From: Ascidia mentula
Taxonomy: Eukaryota > Chordata > Ascidiacea > Phlebobranchia > Ascidiidae
Length of the DNA: 64,000 bases
Assembly: GCA_947561715.1 (NCBI GenBank)
Contig: OX387197.1
Coordinates: 2,361,001 to 2,425,000, forward strand
Reading direction: 5' to 3'
Shown one piece after another: positions 22,697-35,639 of this stretch (its first letter is position 1; each line of letters starts with the position of its first letter). The position numbers and the translations under genes were made by a program. The notes beneath the pieces are model-generated. The model had not been told where the DNA came from, did not search any database, and was given only the letters and a program-made list of their open reading frames with translations.

Positions 22697-25600
22697 TCAG
22701 TGCACGTTCGGTTCCATATTGAAGACCCAAGGAGCGTTGTGTAATTCTTCCTCAGTAAGTAGACCGTCCCCTACATACATATATGGTTGTTTAAATGGGT
22801 TCTTGAATTGGGAGTGATTGTATGACACTAAATACAGTGTTTTCAAAACTGTGTCGCGTGAACAGGGGTAAGGTGCCCCCCGAAGAATAAGTGAAATAAT
22901 ACACAAGCACTTGTATGTCACCACTGATAACTTTAAAGTCGCTATTCCTTGTTTCAATATTGCTTAATCTGTTAAACCAACAAAAAAAACTTTCGCGCGG
23001 CGCCAACAACTCTATAGGATCCAAGTTTGTCATCACCCTATAAACTTTGTGAACCACTGGTTTGATAAACCCAAGGGCGAAACTATAGCAAAAGGAATGA
23101 CATAAATCGTCTTCAATCGTGCTTTGGCAGACATGGTATCTTTATTTTAATTAAATATTCATCGTTTTGAGGTTATTGTACCCATATCACTTGTATGTCG
23201 TCACAATGTGATTTTTATGACGACATAGTAAAGCAGTGCCCCACTATAATAGAGCCTGTACGTTTTGATGTTTACGGAAGCACGGGAAAATTGCCCAAAT
23301 CTTGCCAGGGGGGTTACAGTCAATTGAGTTTCAAAGCTCATCCGATGTCGTCAATGGTTTACATTCAAACCGTTCGACGAAACACGGAGAGTCAACATGT
23401 TCAGTGGTTGTAGCAGTGCTTGTACCAAACGTGAAAAACATTTCGCGAACAAGATTTTCCCCCCCATGAATCGCGACATAACTCGTGTTTGTGACGTAGT
23501 TCAACGTCGTTGGCTTGTGGGTCCAATAAACATGAGACCGAAATGACGTCATTCTTGTCGCAACCAACCAACACAATTGCGTCAAACTTTAAGACAAACG
23601 CTATAAAAAAAAACAACTCAATCAAACAGGCTTGTTTGCAATAAAAACAAAAACTAACGAATTCAAAAACTCAGAGTTACACAAATGCGTTCAAATCGAT
23701 TTTACTTTTTGTTATGTTCCACGAAAAGAAACTAGTCAAATTGTTTTGACATCTGGTGAACAGCAAACGTATATAGTTTGCCAAATTTCGTCACGTACGA
23801 GAGGCTCGGTTGCACAAACAAGCTGTGAATCACGTGATAACCCCATGTTATGAGAGGTTTCAACACTTCCCGTGCAGTACACAAACTTCCATGGAGAAAG
23901 TGAACCTGAAGGTTGAAAATAATTACTCAGCTTCTCTGGTTACTCAAGGCAAACCCATACGTCGGTTGGTAAACAAGAGTACGTACATAACCCAAGAGCA
24001 GAAAGCCCTGCCAAATCCTGATCGAAGTGAACACAAATGGGAGAAAGAGAGTTTTGGAAGCCGATTTAACCGAGAGTTTAAACTTTAACTTGGAACAAGG
24101 GCGATTTTTGACAAACAAGTTTGGTTTATACTGCAGGAAACTTGTTTTATGACCGGTTGTAACCCATGGCGTGCCCAAGTTAAGATGCAAAATGTGTCGG
24201 TAAATAAATAAAATACAACCAGCATGAAGACTGAAATTGCTAGTGTATTAACTGATAGAGGGACTCTTTACATACTAATAGCTTGGCATAGAAATTTAAA
24301 CACTACCTTAGACCATTTTACACACCGGTTTGCATATTACAGGAATGAATACGCTGATCGCTATCATCAGTACGTGCCATTATATGCCACGAGGGTTTGG
24401 GTTACCATGATGACATATGTGAGATATGAACATTAACACGCACAAAAGACCGCTCTGTCATCACAAATTACCTAGGGAGGAGCTTACTGAATTCAATGTA
24501 GTACTTATTGGAAACTAAAAATAGGTTTTGACCACCAGGTAACATTATAAAGAACTAAACGGTTTCGTTCTTCCAGTGATAATCTTTTCAGTGCATATTT
24601 GTTGTTTTTTTCACCGAGAGAATGAAAGAATGTAGTAATTGTTCAAATATTTATTTTCGTGGGAAATAAACGCGAACTCCAATAATTTTTACGGAGCTTT
24701 ACTTAAACTGCTCCAAAATTAAAAGCATAACTCAGTAGAGTATGGAACTGTCCTATTTCGTTTAAACTTGTTGAGAAAACAAATTTTCTTGCCCATGTAC
24801 TACCAGGTTTCCTCACTTCACGGAAAATTAATGCCATAAATATTGACAAAGCCGTTGACCATCGAACTTTGACCTTTGCTAAGCCGATTTCCGAGGAACT
24901 CGAACGTCTTTTGACTAGTTAAGGTTTGTGGACATGACAAACGGCCAGCAAACCTCCACTGCTCATGATAAAGTGGTTCAATTTAGCTCATAATTAACTT
25001 AATTTAAAGGCATTTTGAAACGTTAAGTTTGCCGAGCGACAAAACTTTTGAGTGAAATTACTTGACAGAAATGCAAATGAACTTAACAAACCCGTTTTTT
25101 AAATGACGACCAATTACCCCCAAAACCTTGGAGCCAGAAGCACCAAAACACAGGCAAAATCTGAAATTGCAGACGGACGTTTTTTTGCAGACTCAAGTCA
25201 GTATGGAAACCAGTACAAAATAACCAGAATATCAAGAGCATACAAAGCGGTACAAGATTTGAAATGCAATACTTGGTCATCCTCCCCATACAAACATGCC
25301 AATAGGGTTGTACATGGTTTCCGCTGCTGTCTTGGCTTCATTCACCAAATGCTTCCTGTTGTGCGCGCTGCTGCCGAGCACCTTTCCCAGGATTGAAGTT
25401 TAACGACACAGAACAGCTTCCGCTTAAAGTTATTACTTGCAAAGATCTTCGTCAACATTTTGTTGATATCCTTATCTTAATTCTTTAGCATAAAATAAAT
25501 GCAACTTTCGCAACAGTTCGGCCTTATGTTTGTAATTTCATTAAATACTGAAAAGTGTCCATAGCGCTTGATACATTTTTTGTGGCGGAAAACATTCAAC

Positions 25601-28600
25601 TATTTTCCGGTAAATCATTGTTGAATTATTCATTTCTCGGTGTCAAAACGTATAAAAGGCGTGTACCAGTTTGGCAGTTGCATGGCTAAAGCAACACATT
25701 GCACCTAACTCACAAATAGCAAAGATGAGGAAAGAAGCCGAATCCAGGAAGCGAGACACGAAGCCAAAGAATCGGAAATGTCAGATTGAATTGCTCCGTG
25801 CCTATTTATAAAATGTCTGCCTTTGAGACGACGAAAATTGATGCAATATACAAACTACTTTGAGCCCAAGAATAATGAAACGCCCAAGAAAGGTTCAAAC
25901 AACCTTCCAAACTCAAAGCAAACGCTCAATTGGGGTCAAAATTAGCCTCAAAATCTGTAGGAAGAGATATCACTCAATTCAACATAAATATAGATGACTT
26001 TTTAGCCTTCGGCTATATCCCATTTATCCACAGCTAACAACAAAAGCATGGAATAAAGTTCAAAACAGGTCATTATTGCGTCACTGAACTCACTAAATTT
26101 ACGTCAGAAAAAGAAACAATCGGTCAATTGTTACCACACAGGGGTCGTAAAATGCTACTTTTAATGATGTAAACAGGAAAGAACGGTTGTATTGTTTGCA
26201 CTTGTTTCGACACAATAGGTCTTTGTTCTAAGATAATAAACATCCAAAATTTAGAGCAAAGCGACAGAAGAACTTGATAAACAATGACAAGAAAACTGGA
26301 AATAATGTGAAATGTTTAGAATACAAGCAATGACCACAATATTGCAAGTGGTTTGATGTTTACCAAAACAACAGAACGGCAAAAAGGTAGCTCCGACTAC
26401 GTTGTCGTTTTTTCAGCAAGGATTTTAAGCATGATAACTGCTGACCGCCAAAATTTAGAAACTGACGTAACCATTGGCCTTGTTTCGTCACGAACGACCG
26501 TAACGTGCGTCACAATGGTCGATTGTTGCGCCTCTGTGACGGGCGGTGATCGGTTATCGGTTGCATCAACAACATGCGTTAACTTGTTGCAAGTGAATCA
26601 CTCGATAATTTCGTGTTCGGAAGTATTTAAAACTTGTTGTTGACGAGTTTTGTTGTTGGAAAATCGGAAAAAAATGCCTAGGTTGTTGGCACGAATTATT
26701 GGAGGAAAAGACAAAATCGAACAAAACGGAAAATCTCGCGGCTAATTGGAATCAAATGTCTTCTGTTTTGATAAGTTTCCCAGACTCGGGAACAAACGAA
26801 ATTCACAATTTGTGAAAATAAAATGCGCTTGCATTTGTACGTCAGAATGCCTGGACTAAATAGCAATTTCTATCAAAAATATAACATTGCTTCCAATTAA
26901 AGCAATGTGCAAAAATTCACGCAATTTGAAGTTAAAATGCAAGCGATCAAGAAAAATAGCGACAAGAAAACCCCGCGGCTATTGTTAAAGATACAACGCT
27001 CGACATTCTGACGCTTATCTAACTTCGAAACTTAAATGTCATCAAGGGCAGATCAGATGCCTGGGATCCATGCGAAACGAGTATGCAATTCATGTATGGG
27101 TCGCTTTATCAATGTGGCAGAGATGCTATGATTAAGTATTCAATGGTGCTGTGTGGAAAATTACCAGTGACCAAAGGTTTAAACTCAATAACATTTTAAA
27201 GTCAGTGCGCTTTTGAAATAATAAAAGTTTGAGGAAACATGGCTTGCAATATATGTATGTACCGCATTCATTTTAAGCAAAATATACAAATGTTATCCAA
27301 ATTTAAGTTACTTATAAAATCCGATACTCTATAGGGTAGTGATTTTATGCGAAAACAATCGCATACACGCTAACTACATTTTGGCAAGCTGTTGAAGCAT
27401 GAATACGAGGCCGAGCAGCGTTAAACGAGCCTTTTTCGGTTGTACGTATGGGATCAATCCTGCCTACCGCGAAATCGTCGCCGCGAGACCGTATAAGCGC
27501 ACACACGGCTGCTTTTGAGGTTGCGTGGCCGTGCGGCTGCACTTGGTCTGTATATGGATTCCTTGAACCTTAACCGCAGGTTCAACGTTAATCCTGTTGA
27601 TCCTGTGGTTAATGGGTCGCTCGACATGCTTGACCAGCCATGCGTGCGGTGCCGCATGGGCGATCATGCATGTCAAGTTTGTTTGTTTGTTTTGTGTCAG
27701 GGCATAAACACAATTCTGGAGAAAAACAAACCTTGTCTACTACCTAAAAAACCTTAGAAAAAGGGGAATTGCCAATTGGAGGCAAAATTCATAATGTAAT
27801 TTGCTGATTGAACAAACAAGTATTATTACGTCACAAAGTGAAATTGTTCGGTAAACAAACGGAGCGAGGCGCCGGGTAAATTACCCACGAGTATCTGATG
27901 TGTTCTTTGTTGCACAAATAAGCAACACACTCCAAGTGAGCTTGTGCAAACATACACGAATGTTTTGCCTCAGGCAAGTTCAACAACGCCAGACAACTTT
28001 CCACCATGACAAAAAACCATCCACAAACATCGTACAACAGTTTATCAACTTTCATCCACTTTTGAAGCGAGAAAGTGATGATCCAAGTCATTTCAACGCA
28101 CAAAAATCGTTTAGATGTGAAATTACTTGCAGCGGTGTGAATATATGGGGGTAATGACCGCTTTGACCTTTAGTGGTGCAGGTGCGCTATGACAATTACC
28201 CTTGACCATGCAGGCTATTGTGGGTCTCCACGCTTAGGCAATCAAGCGAGATAATATTTGCATGTTAGTTAACGAGAATCTTCAAACAAATTGTCATCTT
28301 CCTTCTGTCGTGGGACTCCAATAAATTCGTAGAAACGTCACGAGAATATGAACACATTTGTCACAAACCCACTGCAATGCCTGATGGCATATGGGGTACC
28401 ACAAACCCCATGCTCAATTCAATTCAGAAAACAATGCATTCCATTACAAAGCTTTGAACAAAAATGATTATTTTTTCGATACAACATCCAAAAATCCATA
28501 ACTGATGACCATCTAGGACAGTGGTTCCCAACAAGGAAATTTTCAAGGGAATTCCCCACTAGGGGGGAATGTTTATAATTTGTAGGGGGGAATTCGTGTC

Positions 28601-29818
28601 ACAATATAAATCCCTTAGTTTAATTTCTGTCCTAAGAATTACATTAAAATGTTAATGTAAACGATATTTTATGAAACTAAATTTGAAGGGGGGAATTAGA
28701 TTTGAATATCGACTAAAAGGTGCACAGGACAAAAAAGGTTGAGAACCACTGATCTAGGAGATGGTGTTTAATACCAGTGGGTATCATTCTCCCTGGGGTA
28801 CCTTTAATGTGTCAGGTTGGAGGAGACAAAACGAAGAATTTTGACTCTCTGTTACGGATGGTTAAGCAAGAAAAACATAAAAATCAAACCAACCGTTGAC
28901 GTCAGCCATCGTAAAAGGTTCCTCGCAATCAGACAACATCGTCCCTGTAGCTTCGGATAATTCCAGGGTGGTAACGAAGCCGTCTTTATTTATGTCGTAG
29001 TTACGGAATTTGTACGGAAGCGCAACGACGCTGTGGAAGAAAACCGATTGGCTTTACTGAAGAAAATGGGGGATTTCGAAACGTGCACCGCGTCCTATTA
29101 TGACAAACGTCGTCTTTTTTTAGTTCGATTTAAATTGTCGCGATTGACATTGAAGTGTTCAAAACCACAAGGGAAAATCACTTACGTCGTATTATCTTCA
29201 ATGAATGTGAAAATATATCATTTTAACGTCCACGAAACGCAGAATGCGTCGAAAAACCGAAACACGACAGTGAAAAACGTCGAACGGGTTTGGGGAAAAC
29301 CCGGATAAATTGTTTGTTGATATTTTTAGCAATGACAGAGAAAGATAATAAAGAATTTCGAACCTGAACTTTTCTAAGGAAGGGTCGTCGAGGGCGGTGA
29401 CGCTGGATAATTCTAGAAGGTCGCTTGAATTCTCCGGGACGTCTATTGAAACCCTGGACATTGCAGCCTCCTCAACTTTTCCGATAATCGCATCCAATCT
29501 TCTCAATTTCGCGATCTCTGCTTCCAAGTTGTTATCTACTACTTCCACCCGGTTGCCGTGGTGACGGTGGTGGTGGTGGTGATGCCGTCTTTCGAGCTGT
29601 TTCGCACAAAAACACGTAAACCATAAGCTATAATCCAATTCCTCAACACAGCATGAACATGTGGTTTTGTCATTATTGTAAACTACTGTCGTCTTGCATA
29701 CGTTGACGGCTTAACCTACCTCGGCGGTTTCTTCGTGGTCTTGCGGGCTTTCGATGGGCGAGGTCAGGCAGAAACTAACGAGCAAAGTCGATATTAACGA
29801 AAGTAAATAAAACTTCAT
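22697..29818 (-). CDS. Secreted two-EF-hand protein with His-rich segment
   Basis: Four exons in phase: 29818-29720, 29596-29364, 29030-28894 and 22770-22697, giving 180 residues. The start MKFYLLSLISTLLVSFCLTS is a clear signal peptide. Exon 2 opens with LERR and a run of histidines, then a helical stretch (EAEIAKLRRLDAIIGKVEEA). Exon 3 carries a canonical EF-hand loop, DINKDGFVTTLE. The second loop, DVNGDGLLTEEE, is split between exons 3 and 4. This explains why the tiny last exon (24 codons including stop) can be trusted although it lies 6.1 kb away. The C-terminus is NAPWVFNMEPNVH. The layout recalls small secretory-pathway calcium proteins such as MCFD2 or CGREF1, but I cannot assign an orthologue. 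The histidine run could bind metal (inference). Confidence 0.8.
22771..28893 (-). other. 6.1-kb last intron of the EF-hand gene
   Basis: It lies between matching splice sites and splits an EF-hand codon in phase 1. Apart from the hAT-like MITE at 28511-28759 I find no gene inside. Local GC rises around 27400-27700. The length is far above that of other introns in the window and could hold regulatory DNA (inference). Confidence 0.6.
28511..28759. mobile_element. hAT-type MITE with 8-bp target duplication
   Basis: ATCTAGGA is duplicated at 28511-28518 and 28752-28759. The 233-bp element starts CAGTGGTTCCCAACA and ends TTGAGAACCACTG, inverted ends typical of hAT transposons, which make 8-bp duplications. 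There are internal runs of G and GGGGGGAATT, and no transposase. Confidence 0.9.
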
Positions 29819-31912
29819 GGCGTAGTTTCTTCTTAAAAGTTGTGTTTCCTACTAACCTGTTTCGAAAGAGAAGAAATAAATATAAATCCAATATTAAACA
29901 TTAAGCCAGTTATTTTTAAGTTAATGCCGGCTTCTACCAACATTGATATCCTACACAGCGTACAACGTAGGGAAATTATTTCTCAAATATTTTAAATTGT
30001 TTTACAAAATGCACAACATTCTGTACAAGGTCTTTCTCCATGCAATCCAACGTTGTCGTGAAGTAGTAAAAAGCAATAATTATCTTGTACTTCAAACGTT
30101 CCAGTGTTTAAATCGCACATAGCAGTTCAATACAATATCCAAATGCACTCGCACAAACGAACAATACAAAATACAAACTCCGTTCGGCTTTAATTGATGA
30201 CGGATCAATCGACAATGGCAAGTCTCACAAACCTTTTTCATTGCCCGTCAACTGCCTCGTTTTTCCGACTACTACACCTCCCGGTTCATGCAAACAGAAC
30301 GACCTCCTCGCTCGCAAACAACTTCAGTCTCCACCGGCGGGTTTTGATAGCAAACCGAGCGTGACGGGGTTACTCGAGGACAAACGTGAATCATTACAGC
30401 TGCGGGTTTTAGCGAAGCAGTCAAATTTCCTTCTTGGTTTGCTGTTGTTTTTGCTGCTGCCGCAGATGAAGTCAAATTCGTGTATGTCGGATTTCGTACT
30501 TACAAGTTCACCATAATACTTGCAAAAAATATTCCCCAGTGTTAAACGTTATGCAAGTTAGCACTACCACGTAGTAATACATGGCTTATTTTTGGCACAC
30601 AAATCGATGAATTTCTACAATGCACTTTAAAAAATACGTGATTTGTTTTAATTCCCACACGCAAGTTAAGGAAAACAACCTGGTGCCCTTGGATTATTCG
30701 ATCGTTATTGGAATATATGCAGATTTTTCTGGGGAAATATTTTTATAAATTTTCCGGAGAATAGTCTTGTAGATTAGTCTTGCCTTTTTTGCCGGGATTC
30801 GAACCCTTGGTATCTTGGTCACGAATCCAAATCAGGTTTTCTACGTGATATGTGGGTAGGAGGCCTTCAATTGTTTACATAGGAAGATACAATTACACTG
30901 GCTCACAAACTTTGCGCAAAACTTGGTCCGCACCTAAGCCTATGTGACGTAGAAATCCGTGCGAATATTAAGGCAATAATTTCGTGTAGTATTTCAATTT
31001 AAATATATAGGCTTTAAAAAAATAACAGGTGGTTGCTCTGTTCACAGCTAACATACGACATGTCATGCCCTTTACTCCCACTAGTGAAAAAGAAAAACAT
31101 AAAGATGCATACGGGCATTTCAATGCTTGCCCTTTTTCAGATAAACTCAAACCATTTAACTTAAATATAATTTATTTTTCAAAATTAGCGTTACTTTTGT
31201 AGACTGCATATAGTACCCAAAATACAGATGCTGTATTCCCAAAAGAGCCAACCTTTGTACCCCTTTGCTTCTGAACACACAGACTTAAATTGAGATGAAA
31301 CTATAAAAATTTTTGTTTTTTCTACAAAAAAAATAACTTTAAAAAACAGACCTATTCGGAAAAGAAACAACTGTCCAAAAACTTTCGGATGGTTTATTAT
31401 GTTCTTTTTGACAATTACAATTTAAATAAGTCAAAAAGTTAAGGATAAAAACGTGCCTTGTTCGCGAAAAAGCGGCCGTCAAAACTGGCTAGTTCTTTTT
31501 TGTGATTTATGTGACTTTTTGTAACGCTTTGGATTAAATTTGGTTTGCAGATACAATGCACTGGATCAGTACGTTTTGCACGTGCGCAATGCCGAAAGCA
31601 ATTGGTCAGCTCAGCGGAATCGACCGGAACAAAAGTTTAAAACAGTTTTGTGCAATATAGGAAGTAGTTGTAAGTTTGTAGCGTCTGTAACAGAGCTTTT
31701 GTGTTTTATGCCTAATTGTATGGAACATTTCAAGTACTGTTATCGATTTTAAACTGCGACCTAGTTTCCACATGAATTTGGAATAAGCTACAGGTTAAGA
31801 TGTTGAAATGCCGTACTTGGCGTTGATAATTTGTTGTGATGTCATTTCATTACATTTTTTAAACTTAAGTTTTTTTTATAACAGCAAAATTGTGTTGTTT
31901 AAGTAGCTGAAA
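29819..31912. other. Intergenic region upstream of EF-hand gene and C11orf54
   Basis: The flanking genes point away from each other. A tRNA-like fragment lies at 30791-30833. Otherwise this is AT-rich sequence without a supported gene. The promoters of both neighbours should lie here. Confidence 0.5.
30791..30833 (-). other. tRNA 3'-half-like remnant
   Basis: The reverse strand reads GGGTTCGAATCCCGGC, a perfect T-arm/B-box, preceded by a TTGG...CCAA anticodon-like hairpin. No A-box or D-arm is found upstream. This is a degenerate tRNA or the end of a tRNA-derived SINE. Confidence 0.4.
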
Positions 31913-34386
31913 ATGAGTATTGCAAAAGGTGATCCTTTGCGACCAATGGCTGTGGAGCATCAGGCTCTGCATGTTCCACCGTTGGAAGAATTAGCGGGAG
32001 TCATTGCGACTGGACTAAAAGAAAACTACAAGGAATCGTCATGTCATGTGGTGGATTGCCCCGATCTTAGCAAAGCTCCCTATGGTTTAGCTGCGCCTGG
32101 AATTTGTGGAAAAAGCAGACTGGCTGATGTTGGGGGAGTTCCAAATCTAATTCCTCTGTCGAAGTACAAGGAGAAAGTGTATGATCTACAGGTAAACCAT
32201 TGGAATATGGTATTTTCTAAATTGTTTGCGTTATGTAGGGTACTCACACATATTGCGATATGACTTATTGTTGCTTGTTTTGCAAAGAAATAGTGCAATT
32301 AGATTTTACAGCTTTTATATAGAAATCCAGGAATTTGCAATTTTTTGTCTGACTTGAAAGTTTGATCTCTGTGTGTTTGTTGTGATTTAAGTCTGTTTTT
32401 TGCAGGACATCTCTCAGAGGGTTGATCTGCCTGGTTCTTTCATCCTTGGTGCGGGTGCAGGTTCCAAACACGTTGTTGGTGCAAACTGTGAATTGATGCC
32501 CAACGTTGTCTGTTCAGGTTAATATGTTTTGTCAAGTATTAAAATATTTTTTTATTTTAGGACCATATAACCTAACTTCTTTTTTCATAGAGAGAAAGAT
32601 TAATACAGAAAGACTATTTTATAACTTGCGAATGCTAAATGAACAGATTTGTGATTATTATGTTTAATGGCATAAGTTTCTGACGTTTTCAGTAATCATA
32701 TTAATATTGACTGTATTTATGGCGACCCTCTCGTTTTCTGAAACATTTGATGAATGTTTTGACAAATTGCGTATGTTACATGAAGTGTTTGTATTGTATG
32801 AAGATACATGTGGACACCAAACTTTCCTTTTTGTATTTTTAGGTGGTGGAAATGAAAAAAACAATCTTACGCATATCTCAAAGGTGATCCCAGAGAATGG
32901 TAACCATTTGCTTCAGAGTTACCAGAAAGATTATAACTCAAGCACTGAGCATTGCTTGCTGGCAAACTTGTATTGTTCTGAGGGAAAACAGGGAAAAGTT
33001 GTTGAAGTTCATGCAAAAACCAGAAGGGGTAAATTGATTTATTTAAATTGATGACAGGTTCCTATCTCGTTATGTCCATGTATAACCTTGGTAAGTATAT
33101 ATACACCAGTGGTTCTTAACCTTTTTTCTATCACGCCTCCTTCTATTAACGGACTTGTGCCGTACGCCCCCCCAAACTGTAAATAGGTTTCATACCAAAA
33201 GCAAATTGTGTTTTTGTCGATGTACCTAAATAAGCTAGCTATAGCTAAACACTGCAACACGATAAAAACATAATATGTAACCATTTAAGCTTGCTTATTT
33301 AACTAAAAAAATACGGGACCAATAAACGGTTTGTGACGAAACAGATGAATCATTACAAAAGGTATTTTGTGACGCAATGGTTGCTTTGTGACGTAACAGT
33401 AACTTAACTGCACAGGCAGATTTTTCATTTAAAGTACAAGATTTTTGTTCCGAAACTGTAAGAAAAAAATGACAGACAGCATAGGATATTAAGGTCACTA
33501 CAAAAAATAAAGTTTTGTTATAAAGCTTGCGCCCCCCATGAAAAGTGGTTGATGCCCCCCCGGTTAAGAACCACTGATATACACCACTTGCCTAAACACT
33601 TACGATTCAAGCAATGATGAATTAAATTGTTACGTAAGCCCAGAAATGTAACCAATGTACTGTCTGCTTTTTAAAAGCAAATAAAAAACATGTGTGTGTT
33701 TACTGCACCTTTTTCTTCTCAAAAGCACTTTTACTAAATACTATTGTTTTCAGGCAAAGACAATCTGGTAAGTTGTATGCGCAATGCTCTGAAAGCTCAT
33801 TATGGTGAGAATAAAGCTGTTGGAATGGGTGGAACTTTCCTTGTGAAAGAGGGAAAGATCAAAATCCACGTAATGCCAGATTTCAGTAAAACTCCACTTA
33901 ATACGGATGAGGAGGTGAACAATTGGCTTGCTTTTTACCAAGTGGAGTAAGTATTTAACGAATCCCTCACCAGATTGTTTATGTATGGCAGAAGCCTCTC
34001 TTGTATGGTATCATCTATTTTAACTGCATCATTTTGCAGATACTTTATTAGCTTTTTTGTGTTGAAATAAGATAAAAATATTCAAGGCAAAAATAAAATA
34101 TATTTCAGTTTTTTTCGGAAGGACTTATATTGTTATTATTTTTACACTGTTCTATTTTGCTTGCAGAGCCCCTTTCATGTGCTTGTCCACATTTATAACA
34201 GTTGACCAGGGTTTGGATTTAAGGGTTGAACACACCCACGGATACAGTCTGGCCAATAAAACAGGGGGTCATTATCACACAGATGTGACACCAGAAGAAG
34301 TTGAGTACGTTGGGTATTTTTACCCGGCTGAGTTTATCTACAGAGTAGATCGCCCTTCAGAGACTCACAATGTCGGCAGGGATTAA
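31913..34386 (+). CDS. C11orf54: C11orf54 homologue (DUF1907 ester hydrolase)
   Basis: Five exons in phase: 31913-32191, 32406-32517, 32843-33028, 33754-33946 and 34167-34386, giving 329 residues (human 315). Strong family landmarks: PPLEELAGV, VVDCPDLSKAP, GICGKSRLADVGGVP, FILGAGAG, GMGGTF, NTDEEVNNWL, VEHTHGYS, GGHYHTDVTP, YPAEFIYRVD and a terminal ETHNVGRD. In the human protein (PTD012) a zinc ion is held by histidines, and weak esterase activity is reported. The HTH and HYH motifs here supply these ligands. An N-terminal extension, MSIAKGDPLRPMAVEH, precedes the conserved part, and a second ATG at codon 13 (MAVEH) is an alternative start. The third intron carries a hAT-like insertion. Confidence 0.95.
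33099..33584. mobile_element. hAT-type non-autonomous element in C11orf54 intron 3
   Basis: ATATACAC is duplicated at 33099-33106 and 33577-33584. The 470-bp element begins CAGTGGTTCTTAACC and ends with its exact inverse, GGTTAAGAACCACTG. Subterminal runs of C and G (GCCCCCCC, CGCCCCCC) are typical of hAT MITEs. No transposase frame. Confidence 0.92.
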
Positions 34387-35637
34387 ACAAATTACTCAGC
34401 AATGCAAATGTAAAGTAATTGAATGTGACAATATGGTGTTCAATCTGTGATATACTGTGTTGCCAATGGAACTTTCTTATTGGGCAGTATTTGTTTTATT
34501 TTCGTCTGTTAATGGATAAAATATGGCAGCTCTTAATTTACTGGAATGGTTTAACTTTTGACCAAAATGATTTACAAAAGATACTGCTTTGTACTCCCTG
34601 TGTTATGTGAACAACTTTTATATCTTTACCCTTCATCAATATCATTTTGTATCCATTATCGTGTGCAATGTTGTTTCAAAACATGAAGTTCATTATATGT
34701 AGCATCAAAGTTTTGTTCATTTTATATTTAGCCATTTTATGACTGATTCAACACCTAGAACTCTGCCTCAAACATTCAGGAAAATGTACTTTTATTTCAT
34801 TAAAACTTGCTTCTATGCATGAAACTCAAATCAGAAGTATGCATTGTCAACTGATATGGTGTTGCTTTAAAGTTATAATTTTTGAAATCTCTTCAGACAT
34901 AACCTTGCTGTCTTTTAATTTATTTTTTCAAGAGTTTCTCTACTGTGCAATCGGTGCTTGGTCAGCAGACAATAATATCATGATTAATACAATTTTACCA
35001 TCATCATGCTTCGAATTCCTTTAGAATCCTGTGTAGTTGTATAACGCATTGTAGTATCGTATACTGCTAGATATTTATTCAATACTTGCGGCAATGAAAA
35101 GCAGATGGAACTGTGACGTCACAATGCATTTGTGCAATCAAGAACTCGATTCATTTACAAAAAAACAAAGGCGCGTAATAAAACGAAAAGCTTAACTCGA
35201 AAATTTAGTTGGTTGACGTCATCAGATGGAACGGTGTTCGGACAAATGTTAATGGAAAAATTGGACAGACTGAATTCTCGCTTAACACAGGATAAATGCA
35301 GGGTACATGACTATAAGTCTGACTTAAAATATTACCCTGTATTCAGCGTATATTCTGTTACCCCATAGTTGGATTGTGAATATCTGATTAAATTCGACGT
35401 ATCAGATGTCGGCAGTTAACATCATAAAGAAATTGTTACATAAATATAAAACTCTTGTGTGCAAATAATGAACACTTCATCTCTACAAAAGTTTGTTTGT
35501 TGCAAAGACGCAGATTACCCGCTTCGCAGGCGAAAGGCAGGAAAATACTTTGTTTATATATTTGATGATTTTTGCCAGATGTGGCGTTGGTGATGTCGAG
35601 TCATGTACGTTTTAAGTTGCAACTTAAGAACGCTTTA
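34387..35637. other. Convergent 3' intergenic region
   Basis: AT-rich tail between C11orf54 and the next minus-strand gene. Candidate poly(A) hexamer ATTAAA near 34799. TGACGTCA-type sites lie near 35113 and 35216. No gene supported. Confidence 0.5.
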
Positions 35638-35639
35638 TT
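35634..35639 (-). promoter_or_regulatory. Poly(A) signal overlapping stop codon
   Basis: On the minus strand AATAAA overlaps the TAA stop of the following gene, the same arrangement as in the TIR and KIF20 genes. Confidence 0.45.

Noticed and set aside
25103-25396. 97-codon plus-strand frame inside the 6.1-kb intron
   Set aside because: No start context, motif or exon partner. Consistent with chance in intron DNA.
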